NCBI GenBank assembly: GCA_035041965.1
Contig: JAPYMA010000597.1
Span: 1 to 64,000 of the forward strand
Direction: 5' to 3'
Length of the DNA stretch: 64,000 bases
DNA from: Anisakis pegreffii
Lineage: Eukaryota > Nematoda > Chromadorea > Rhabditida > Anisakidae
Part shown: positions 10,807 through 25,464 of the stretch, one piece after another
Layout: each line of letters opens with the position of its first letter
Numbering within the stretch: position 1 is the first letter of the stretch
Translations under genes and position numbers: made by a program
The notes under the pieces: model-generated
Told to the model about the DNA's origin: nothing
Database searches by the model: none
The model's input: only the letters and a program-made list of their open reading frames with translations

Positions 10807-13800
10807 GTTTCACCTATTTATAAAACTAAGGACCAACCAAAAACTAATACAGCAAGTAAAAAGATGAGCTGACAAAATAACTAGCCTCTGCATTGTGGAA
10901 ATCCGTTAGCGACCCTCATCTTCCACACTGACTCGAACACCTATTGTTCATCGAACCATTAAGCAGCTGAAACATATGTAGTAATTAGGAGTAACAATCC
11001 GCTGGATTATATTCCAAAAAACGCATTCGACACGCCGAAAAATACATCAACAACAAAAAGAAATGAAAATACTTCAGCGATCTCACTACATCAATTTCCT
11101 ACTGCAAACCGCAACATTCTCAAAAACTTCTCATTAAAGACGTAAAGAAAATAACTTCAATTTATTATCACATTAATGAACGAGGAACGACACTCAACAA
11201 TAAATTTTCTGGATGCGAAATTTATGATATGTAATTACCTAATTTGTATGATATTCAAAAAGTACTCAAAAATGACGAGAAAGCGCAAATATAACTCTGA
11301 TAAAAGCAACTCTTCGGGAGAGAGCTTAGTTTTACCTCATAAATAGGTTAAATCCATCAATTTCACGCAAATTAATTACAATCCGCGAACTTAATGTGAG
11401 TAATTAATCACATAATCAAAATTAATTATGGCTATAAAACGAAAAAAGTCGAGTATATGAACGTGAACTGAACGAACAGATAGTTCGAAGCGGAATCACT
11501 TTGAAATCATTGTGTTTAGTTTGTAGCGGTATACTGTAGTGGATATGGGGCAAAAATAGCGCAAATACTTCAATTGTTTAACAATGCTTCAATCGTATTT
11601 TCATTGAAAAGTATTCGTTCAGATGTCTTTGCTTGCTTTCTTCTGTTTCTAGTAATGTGAAAACGACTGAGACTCGTTGCTATCTCGGTCCTCATGCTGA
11701 TTTGGTACATACCCATTGTCCAATTCGTGTGGTCTTTGCAGGATGTGAGGAAGATTTGAGGGGTAATAATCGTATCCATCACAAAATCTAAGCATCCTCT
11801 TTCCTTTCAGTGATAAAAATTAGCAAAAATACTTGGTACCTACTCTTTTTTGAATAATGTTCATCTTAGCCGAACAATATTCGCGAGCAATTGAATACGT
11901 CGCACTAAAAATGTTGTAAATTTCGACTGTTCGAAAAGTATTTCAAAGCGATTCTCTAACGATGCCACACTACGATAATTTGCAGTCTAACAATTGGTTC
12001 GTATAGGCCGCGCTGATGAACAGACCGATCGACTCATCCAGCATGCATGTTGATGCCAACCGATTTCATATGCTTTCGTGCATGTGATTCGTCGTAATCT
12101 CATCGATAGTCACCTCTAAAAGTCTACACTACCTGAACTTACCTTTGGAATCCGTTAATTCCACTTTTGCGTTCATATTAACTTTTTAATGCACTGCGCT
12201 ATAGTTTGGAATGATTTAACTGTTGTGTTAAATTTGTTAAAGTTAATTTTTTTGTGATAAATTTGCATGTTTACCTGTTATCGTTTGAATTAATCGTCTT
12301 TGAATAACTTTCAGGAGATATCTGAGTTGAGAGTTTTCGGTCTCAATTTAGATTTTAATGTGTTCTTAGCCAAGTGCACCCCTCCTGCGATCATGAAATT
12401 GCCTGAGCTAAAGTAATTGATGAAAGCGCCCTAGACTATTTACCAGTTGCTGGCATCCTAATTACTATTATCATCCTAATTACGAACTTAAGTAGACTAA
12501 AAGTCGAGCAGTATTTAAGATTTTTTTCGCTTTTTTCAGTTACTCGGTTAGAATTATGCTTTGAGGTAGCCGCCCGTTACAGCAGATGTCTTCTGTTTTA
12601 CTCGGTTGCGTCCAAGAAATTTAACCGTTTGTGTGCGTTCTATTGTTGTGCTGACGTTCCATAAAGCTGACGAGTTGCTACCATACCCAGATATGTTTTA
12701 TCTTCATCCGTTTGAATCATGCTCGCGCTGGAACTCATGCTTTCTCTCATTACCAGCTTATGGTTTTAGAATAAAAACAGCGCTTGGGTTTTGAGAGGAT
12801 ATGGTGCACCAATGTGTACGTCTAAATTGTACTAGTTTCCGAGATTATACAGCAGTAAGTAATGCGTTGATGACATCGTCTGCGTTGGTAACCGCTTCAT
12901 GTTAATCGTTGAATAGTAGTGTATCAAAAAATTGAGCATAGAGCATAGACTGTTTGTTTTCTTTCATGTGATACGCATTGAATGTTGTTATTTGAGGCAG
13001 TATTATACCTTCCTTTCATCCTTTTATTCGTTTCTTGTCTAATAGCTCGGAATTGCTTTATATTCTCCATTTTTTGGTTCATTTCCCATTGGCCTCCACC
13101 TCCTCCTCTTGTTCTGCGTTCTATGAGTGATCATCGCAGTGTAATATTGTGCAATGTGATTCAATTCAGTGGATGTGTCGAAATGTTCGTTTTATTTACG
13201 ATATTAGTCATAATTGTTGAATGGTATTACACTCAGTCGTTCAATACATAACGAGACAAAATATTTGTTGTCATCATTTCATTGCTCATATTCGTCCGTA
13301 ACGACCGACCGTGTTTGGTTCTCGTAAACCTCATTATCGGTCCTGTGTTGTATCGTGGGAGTAGAAGAGGGTGTTCACTAGTTTTGGAATTTATTGCTAA
13401 TCCAATGCCCATAACTAATAGTGAGTCAGTGATTATGCTCACGTCGGAAAAACTACCGAATTTTTATCATGAAATACGGTTGTGTTGTGTGCTCATTGTC
13501 AGTCTTTTCTAGTGAATATTTTTCGGGATTATTGTAGGAAAAATGTCAATATTGACTGGTTTGTAGAAGATTATATTAAATTGGCTATTCCAGTATCGTT
13601 AGAGTGAAGAATGTGCTGTGTTTTGTACGGTGCAGTAGAGTTGTTGTGGAATTTAATCGGTCGTTTATATACACTGCAATTGAGTGGATTCAACTGAGTG
13701 AATCAGATATTTATGATACGACATCAGTTGCTGTAATCTGTTTATTTTTCGTGGTAGATTATTATTGAGAGAAGTTTATTGAGTTCGCATTTTTATTTGA

Positions 13801-14434
13801 AGTGCAGTGTGATGAGGTTAATGGTTTTCAACAGTTCACTTCGTTTGCTACAGTAATTGCTTTGTTCCGTTAGAGTTTTTATCTGCTCGTTTAGCATGAA
13901 TTCAAATTATCTGAAAGAATCTATAAAGCAAATAAGGTTTGCATTTGTTAGATCAAAACTTTGGCGTGTGATCTTTTGATAACATTAATTAATCACCATC
14001 CGATGCGCGTCAGGGTCTATGATTAACGTTAAGATCGATAGAAGTTGAACTGTTTCCGATCGTTCGATCATTTTTAGTTGATTTTTTGGAATTGTTGAAT
14101 TAACATAGGTCGTTGTAGTTGAATTTACATGAATTACAATGTGAAATTTAAATTTACAGTGTGTAATTGTAGATTGCGAGACGTATGTATTATACACAAT
14201 ATGCAGTTTTGTTATATTGATGCGAATATATTCATTCAGTCATATTTTATTTAGTGAATCTGATTAAAATTTGTATATAGATGCGGCGTTGATGAATACA
14301 TCGAGTATTTCTTATGAAAATATTGCATAATTTGAATATTATTATTGCTGTTTAAGGTGATCGTCGTCTCATTTGTTGTTGTTGTCTAAAGTGCCCGAGA
14401 GAAGGCCGACTCGTCGTGAAAGTATCGAAAGACG

Positions 14435-18704
<4,270 letters not shown>

Positions 18705-18900
18705 CTATGCTCGGTGGCTACTCGCGATCTTTTGATTTCTTTTACTGTTCATTCGTCTTTTCTTTTCAGTAAGTTTTGTCGTTTCCATTGATTTTGTAAA
18801 TTTTTTCAAACTTTTTATATGAAGGATTGTTTTGTTCGGGATTTAGAGTGTTTTGATTTGTCAGACCATTTATTCATTTTTTTCATATGTTGAGGAATGT

Positions 18901-19277
18901 GTAGTGAGTAAATGAAAGTAAAAATATTATCACACATGAGTGACTGAGAGAGTTCAGAAGTTGAAATTCAATTGAAATCTGATAGATTAGTTGGTTGTGA
19001 TAAATTGGAAAAAAAGTGAGTGAATTTTGTTCCATTGCAAAGTCAGCGGACTCATTTTATTTGACGATGAGTTGGCGTTACGGCGATGGTAGAGAAAGCG
19101 TTCGCCAGAATGTTCTCCTCGAGCTTTTCGCATCAGTTTTTGGTGTGATCACAAGCCTGAAGGAATCGTTCGCCGCATGCTAGAGCGCATATGACTCAGA
19201 GAGTTGGTTACAGTCGAAACATTTCCTTCGAGCGGAAATCACTCGATTGATAACCCTAGTGATGTCATATACAGATT
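18901..19277 (+). repeat. dispersed repeat, copy downstream of eRF1
   Basis: Second copy of the repeat in eRF1 intron 8, lying about 200 bases past the stop codon and therefore possibly in the 3' UTR or 3' flank. Just after it, two copies of a short motif (AATATGCAAA then TATCACAC) occur at about 19283-19355. Confidence 0.85.
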
Positions 19278-19425
19278 ACCGTAAATATGCAAAAATATCA
19301 CACGCTACCTGCGAAACACACGCTAACCATGAATATGCAAATATCACACTCTAAGCACAGTTGACGTTTTTCAAATTAATCTGAATGTTTGCCGCTGAAA
19401 TTAATGTTTTGCTGTGTTATGAAAC

Positions 19426-19431
19426 AATAAA
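19426..19431 (+). terminator. candidate poly(A) signal AATAAA for eRF1
   Basis: AATAAA about 720 nt after the eRF1 stop codon. If used, the 3' UTR would include the second copy of the dispersed repeat. Weak evidence on its own. Confidence 0.25.
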
Positions 19432-20023
19432 GGAGTAAATGGAGAAGAATGTAAATTGTGTTCAATTGCAGATTCTTATTGGTTCAAGTTCTATGATTTG
19501 GTAGTGGGATTTCTACAGATATTCGCTTCTTCTCAAATAATAAAGTTTTTTTATCCTCTCAATGCAATAGCTACCGATGGTGTTTTTGAACTGCTACTAG
19601 TGTTCTTATTGCACAGTTGCCGTCATTTTATTCGTTCTTCATCTGTTTTGTTTTCTCTGAAACCGATCGCGAGAGCCACCGATTCGTCGTTTAAGATAGC
19701 AAGGTTAGTTGGTGATCTCACATCGATGCGAATTTGAATTTATCATTGTTTAATGGTTCTGTTTTGTGAACATCTCGTGAGGAGCTGGAACGGGAATTGA
19801 GTAAAATTAAGTTTTGAATTGTGTTTTCAAGAACGATGTTTGTCGTAAACGTTAGGAATGATTTGTAAGAATATTAAATTTTTTGTGTTTTGTTTTTAAA
19901 GGTTTTTGTTAGTAAAATTGATAGTAATTGTGAATGAATTTCCGTATTTATAATATAATTGTAAATGAAAACAAAACAGAATATTTGTAAGTGATGTTCA
20001 AAATGTTTAAAATTTTAGTCGTG

Positions 20024-20333
20024 AGGAGTTACCGTCGACAGTGTTCTTCTTGCCGAGAGGAGGAAGCACGTCGACGAGATCAATTGGACTACTAGCACTA
20101 CCCGTAAATGATCGATCGATGAGGATTGTTGCTATGACTGAGCGGCAGCTCTCCGGCGGAATCGGACTACTAGCACCCTACCACCACCACCCATCGTCCC
20201 ATTCGACCAGTGCAGTTTGCGATCACAAAACATCTAAGCAAACTGCCGAATCAGTTGTTGTGTTGTGTTGCCCTACCGCCGCCTCTGTGTGTTATTCGTC
20301 AATTTTGCCCACGGTTTTAAAACTTGCTCCGGT
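20024..20333 (+). other. possible unassigned exon
   Basis: A GC-richer open segment starts after a TTTTAG acceptor and ends at GCTCCG|GTAAGT (donor at 20334). It could encode about 100 residues, including an internal GLLA-containing repeat (IGLLALP and IGLLAPY) and a Ser/His-rich stretch. I recognise no family. Its phase at the donor does not join correctly to the cytochrome b5 reductase start exon, so it is not part of that protein. It might be an exon of an unrecognised gene or an untranslated exon. Confidence 0.2.
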
Positions 20334-23300
20334 AAGTTTTAAGCGAAAGTGTGTAAAGAGTTTTATGTTTCCATTACGTTTTGTGAGTAATTTGGTGGGT
20401 AGAGAGGGTGTTGTTAATGTGGCGCAATGGTTAGCATGCGTAGTTGTTGTGAAAAGAGATGACGGTTCGATGCAGGACAAGGACGGATAGTTGAAGGTAG
20501 TTGATTGAGTGAAGGGAAGAAGGTGAACGGAGGGTGATGATGAGTAAACCGGTTGGTCCGTGTTTCCGACGAGAGAATGACGTTGCCCACAACCCCTGAG
20601 CCATCCGTTCACTTTATACTTTGTGCGATTGATACTGTAGGGTTTTGGAGAATTTTATGTTAGGGATGATTAGGTTTGGGTGGAATTTTGGTTTTAATTT
20701 GTAAATGAAAATGATTTTTTAATGGCGTTTTTCGAGGAATTGACGAATGGAATGTGAAAAATGATTGTGTTTTGTTTTGAGGTTGTTGACGGCGTTTGTG
20801 AGTATTGGAAGAAGGTGAATGATTATTGGATTATCTGATGGATTGTTCTACATACATATCAACGACAACAAAAACCATTGAAACCAGTTATAATATTCGT
20901 TGGGGATTTCAGTTGCATTTTTGTGTGATTTTGTTCCGTGCTAAATGCGTGATTTGTTAATGATTTGGACTTTATCAGTGGCAACATTTTGTTTGAAACG
21001 ATGTCGTGCTTGAATGCGGTTGATCTTTCAGAAGATTCGGCTGAATGCTCTTCAAAATCACCTATATTTCTAATTGATTTAATTACTTTAATCAAGTAAA
21101 CGTTCAGTTGTTAGAGTGTCGCATTCGTCGTCGCATTTCTGCACGTTTCAATTTGTTGATTGACATCTTTCAATCATTTTTTGCATGTTATTCAGTACAG
21201 TGGGTGAGTGACTTGTTGACGAAATGACTACGGGTTTTGTAGTAATCGTTTTTCGTATTGCATCGCGATGGAACATTGTCTACAATTTAGGAGTACATTC
21301 GATAGCATCTTAAAATAGAGATATGTTGCTGCCTTGGTTACACGTATGCCTGTGTCTGAGTCTATTCTGAATGAGTTATTGATCAATGTGCATGTGTTAT
21401 TCGTTATAAATGCATAACGTGGCACAGAAACAAATTGTCATATGACTGTTGTTTGCTTGGTTTCAATGTGTTTTGAAGTAATGTGTGTATATGTAGAATA
21501 GTGAGTGTTATTGATGTGTTGAAGGAATGGTATCCATAATTTAGATGATGCAACAACGTAACTGGTTTTTACCCGTTGTCACGAGAACCATCAAGATTGT
21601 ATCTTTGGTATGTATTGATGTAAGCTTAAGCTGTACTGCTTAAGTTGTGTTACGTTGTATTATCTGAATTTTGGTAGGCATGGAAGAATGTGTTTGATTG
21701 AATAATGTATTGGAGATGTTTTGTTTGTTTGTTTTTTTAAAAATTGTCATTTGGAAAATTTTCAGTTTTATGAAACTTAAAAAAAGGAATATTTATTTCT
21801 GTATGCGACTTCTAGTTTTCTCTATTTGCTTCATTGATTCGGTCATTGCTTAGTTTTGTTTCACTCTGTATTTTTTTGTTGTTCCTCTACGATTGTCGAT
21901 TATCTATATCAATATGAGTGTTTGGTGTTTGGATAGTTTTCTTCTCTATTAATCTAAATTCTTGATTGTATCTTGAGCGAAAGGGATTTTTTAAATGTTT
22001 TTCACCGTTTTTCAATAAATTCTTCGTGCTGTTACCATGATTATGATCAGTTTGAGAAGTATTAATCATTCTCTTTTCACTTCGTTTCGTTTCTTGTTAT
22101 TGTGGCTTGATTTGTTAGTTATCGAGTGAGTAGTGCAGAATTTTTGATTTGGGTTTTAGTTTTGTTTCGTTGTGTGTTTCATTCATTGGTTGTTTAAGTT
22201 GAAAGCGAGTGAGATGGAAAGGGGGTTTGAGTGCTATTGAGTTGATTCAGTGGAAATTGGTTTGATGGTTGGGTTATGCGCTTGTTTGATTCGTCGTTAT
22301 CGTCCGTTTAGTGCTCAGTTTTCGTTGAATTTTTTTGGTTTTTGTCTTTGTTGTAAGGTTACTTTCCTTCCCTTTTCATTTTATATTCATTCATTCTTTG
22401 ATTTAGTTTGTTATCTAATCCTTCATTGCGTAGTTTTTTCTTATTGAATGAAGATTTTTAAGTTTAGTTTAGAGTTTCACTTTGATTCTGTTGTGTAGTA
22501 TTTTTTGTAATGGTGACCGACTGCAGCTGAACATCTATTGTTTTGACTAGTAAACATTCTGAAAAAGAAGCGAATTTGGATTCCTCGTTTTAGAATTTTG
22601 AATACATGATGGTTATCTGTCAATCAGTCTCTTTTCTCATCTCCTTCACAGATTATTGTAGCATATTTCATGTTTGGGCTCTTTTGTTGTTGTCACAATT
22701 ATTAGAGTGGAACGAAAATATAAATTCTATTCGTTTTTTGTTTTCACTTTGCAATTTTCATTTCATATATGGAATATTCTGTCGTTTATGTGGAAAATCG
22801 TTGCATTCATCTGATGCTTTCTATTGTAGAGAGGAACACTTTATTGTCGTCTTGTTATTTTGGTTTACTTCTTTGACTCTTCTTGTAACTGTTTTGTTTT
22901 ATTGTCATGATGAGATGAATTAATCAGTTGGTATTTGGTAAATAATCTATTTGGTTAAAAAGCATTTGGTGAATATTTGTTTTTCTGTTTCTGATGAATG
23001 AAAAATACTGGCCACTGATAATAATGAAAGAGAGATTTGTATTCAAGTAATAACACCAATAAAGAGGTTGGCATGTTGGAAGGTGATTCGTTTCTAAATG
23101 TTGGCTTGATTAATTAACTGATTGAGTAATTGATCAGTTCATTGACTGGCAAGGATTCGGTATGGTTTACAATCTGTAAGGTTATTGACCGCTCACACCT
23201 TGCTAGTCAAAGCCATATCGGAAACGAGACGAGTCGAGTCGAGAATGATTTTTTTATTGGTCTCGGGTAACTGATGGTGCTGGCGAATTTCTAGTATCAT

Positions 23301-23610
23301 CGACATTTAGTTTGCTATCTACCCGATAGAGCTGAATCTATCAAAAAGGTTTGATTAAAATGGAAAAAATGTGACAGCGCAGTTGACATTGTCACAGTTG
23401 AGATGCAAATTTTGTGTTCTGTCAACGAATCGAATGGTAGTGATACGGAGAGTATCCCGACGACTGCGTATGATAATTACACTATCGGTGTAGGAAGTAA
23501 AGGGAAAATTATACGTTGGGGGTTGTGTAATAATTGTATTTGTATGTTGGGTTGAGTTTGTTGGGTTTACCCAGCGAATGCTCGATTTTACATCACGGGC
23601 CTAACTGAAC

Positions 23611-23661
23611 ATTAGTCTCTCTCTCTTCATGTGACCCTTTATAAGGGAGAGAGAGACCAAT
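23611..23661. repeat. inverted repeat with CT/GA-rich arms
   Basis: Arms ATTAGTCTCTCTCT(C) (from 23611) and (G)AGAGAGAGACCAAT (to 23661) pair with one mismatch around a loop containing CCCTTTATAAGGG, itself a near-palindrome. Function unknown. Confidence 0.55.
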
Positions 23662-25221
23662 GGCCAGACTAGTGTGCGAAATAACGCTTACAATTAGATT
23701 GGAGGCGCACGCGCTTAATCGCCCGCTTAAGTCAGAGGAGTAAAGTGATATGGCACGTGACTTACGATTTCATTCAACAATGTTACACTGGGATTCTGTT
23801 TAAAAAATGTTGAACGAAACAGTTACTCTCACTATATATGGCACTGATATTGGGACAAGACTAATTATGGGATAATTAAGGAAGTAAGTATGTAAGTAAC
23901 AATAATGAATGGCACATGATAAGGAACAAACAATGAAAAACGATAGGATTATACCATCGCTTGCAACTGATTATGATAATAGTCCATCGATTGATATAGT
24001 GTTGTGGGGAATGATGTTGAAAGGTATCGATGCAGTGATTTTGTAGAGATAATGATACAATGTAATCATTAGCTATGTAGATGGCCAATGATTAGTCTCT
24101 CTTTTGTGATAGAACGAGGAAAAGTAGTCTCTTTTAACTTATTGATTTAGCAATTTCTACTTGAGATTGTGATCGAATAAGGTAAGTGATAGATTGGGAA
24201 TAATATCGAGAATATTATCGTGAAGATTTGTTAGGGGAGAGAAGAGGGACAGGTAATACATTATTGCTAAGGGTTTGAGTTAAGTTGTTTTTGCATTGAT
24301 TAACACATTTGTTGAGGCGCGTTTCGTTGTTGGGTAGGTCGGTCGGGTCAACTCTTTAGGCGTCATTAGTAAACAAGATAGGCTTGGTGAGTTTTGAGGG
24401 AAAATTAAGGGAAAATATATTTGATTATGTTGTTTGTTGAAATAATTCGAGATTTTGAGAAAGTTTCAGCGCAGCAGAATTTTTGAAAGCCTATTGTTAA
24501 TCTGATGGCTTCTTGTTGAAATTCGGCTCAACTTGGAAGCCTAAAGCTTATGTTAAGAGCATCATAACTGACAATCAGACTCGATTCTTATTGCTTTCGG
24601 CGAAGTTCTTCCGAAGTTTGAATTGTTTGTTTGAAATTCAATTTTTGTTTGTTGTCTTTTTATGAACCAATGCAATTTTACGATTTTTCTAATGGTGAAA
24701 ATCCGAACGAGCTTGGAAACATTCAAGATTCAGTGTTATTCTTATTATTGTCTTCGAATATTGTCTGCCTTCCATCTTATCAGTCATATTGCAGTATTCG
24801 TGATCAGTTTTTTTCTCAGTGCTGCTTTGACAATACTATTGATTAATAATAGTGTTCATAATTGTAACAGTAATATCATCAGTTGAAATTGTAGTAATGC
24901 AACGAATAATAATACGCATGTATGACACTACCGTGTATGTAATACCACCAATATTGTTTCGAATGTATGTAATACCACGAATTTGCCAGCATTTTGGCCT
25001 ATTACTATTATTATCATTGTGCAGACAGTATTTGTCGTGACCGTCGGCTTACGATTAGCATAAACACTGCTGGGTAGTGCTCTGATCGAGTGAAACAATC
25101 CAGATTACAGTTGCAGACGACACGTCGATCGTTTTGTTGGCCATCAGAAACGCAATTTTTGAGGATTGCTTAGTTTCGGTGGCCACTGACTCAAATTCAG
25201 TGCAGATAACGAGTATGGCAC

Positions 25222-25329
25222 CCGGTCAACCTGCCTAAAGACATTGCCCAACGGACAGCTTGCCTAACTTGTGGTTTTTCAATGGATATTTCGCCTAATA
25301 GGCAACCTGTCTTTAGACAGATTGACCGG
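25222..25329. mobile_element. MITE-like element with 22-bp terminal inverted repeats
   Basis: The 108-bp segment begins CCGGTCAACCTGCCTAAAGA and ends with the reverse complement at 20 of 22 positions (TGTCTTTAGACAGATTGACC plus GG). A 9-base string AACGAGTAT is found both just left (25208-25216) and just right (about 25335-25343), which could be a target-site duplication if the true ends are a few bases further out. A 9-bp duplication would point to a Mutator-type family, but that is inference. Confidence 0.65.
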
Positions 25330-25447
25330 TCACGAACGAGTATTAGTAATGTTGATAATCATGATAATAATATCGCTTGTCATAACAATATTATCAATTC
25401 ACCGCAATAATAAATAATGTCAAAATAACAATAATAATAATCTCGTT

Positions 25448-25456
25448 CGATTCCAG
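25448..25456 (+). other. splice acceptor just upstream of the cytochrome b5 reductase start
   Basis: TTCGATTCCAG is followed by eight bases and then the ATG at 25465. As for the WIPI3/4 gene, such spacing suggests SL trans-splicing; an untranslated upstream exon is the alternative. Confidence 0.5.
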
Positions 25457-25464
25457 AACAAAAA

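Larger units (their letters stand above)
9691..10898. repeat. ~595-bp tandem duplication with a highly conserved core
   Basis: Unit 1 is about 9691-10285 and unit 2 about 10302-10898. Outer parts differ by roughly 10-20 percent by eye, while the core (9926-10195 versus 10537-10806) shows only about five differences in 270 bases. The core is GC-richer than its surroundings and each copy ends in TATATAAG on the plus strand (CTTATATA on the minus). Earlier partial relatives lie at about 9230-9424. The core encodes matching 74-codon open frames on the plus strand, but they lack an ATG start. Confidence 0.8.
8210..14434. other. 6.2-kb gene-poor region between divergent WIPI3/4 and eRF1 genes
   Basis: I see no protein-coding gene that can be supported. 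The left part (to about 11.4 kb) is A-rich on the plus strand and contains inverted repeats, a short-period tandem repeat, histone-type stem-loops and a tandem duplication. The right part (about 11.5-14.4 kb) is T/G-rich and featureless apart from short open frames with no recognisable similarity. Near 11430 there is a CTATAAAAC motif close to where the strand composition flips, a possible promoter zone for transcripts running outward in both directions. Confidence 0.5.
18705..25464. other. 6.8-kb interval between eRF1 and cytochrome b5 reductase
   Basis: Apart from the repeat copy, a hairpin at 23611-23661, a MITE-like element at about 25222-25329 and one doubtful exon near 20.0-20.3 kb, I see nothing that can be called. 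The plus strand is T/G-rich throughout, like the introns of the flanking plus-strand genes. Open frames at 22250-22447 and 22606-22923 are low-complexity hydrophobic strings created by T-rich sequence. Confidence 0.5.

Noticed and set aside
13985..14340. AT-rich sequence before eRF1 considered as an upstream coding exon
   Set aside because: No in-phase exon extends the eRF1 N-terminus, which already aligns with the animal family from its ATG.
20421..20490. tRNA-like A box (TGGCGCAATGG) and GGTTCGA
   Set aside because: No acceptor-stem pairing or proper anticodon arm could be built, and the T-arm 3' half does not match.
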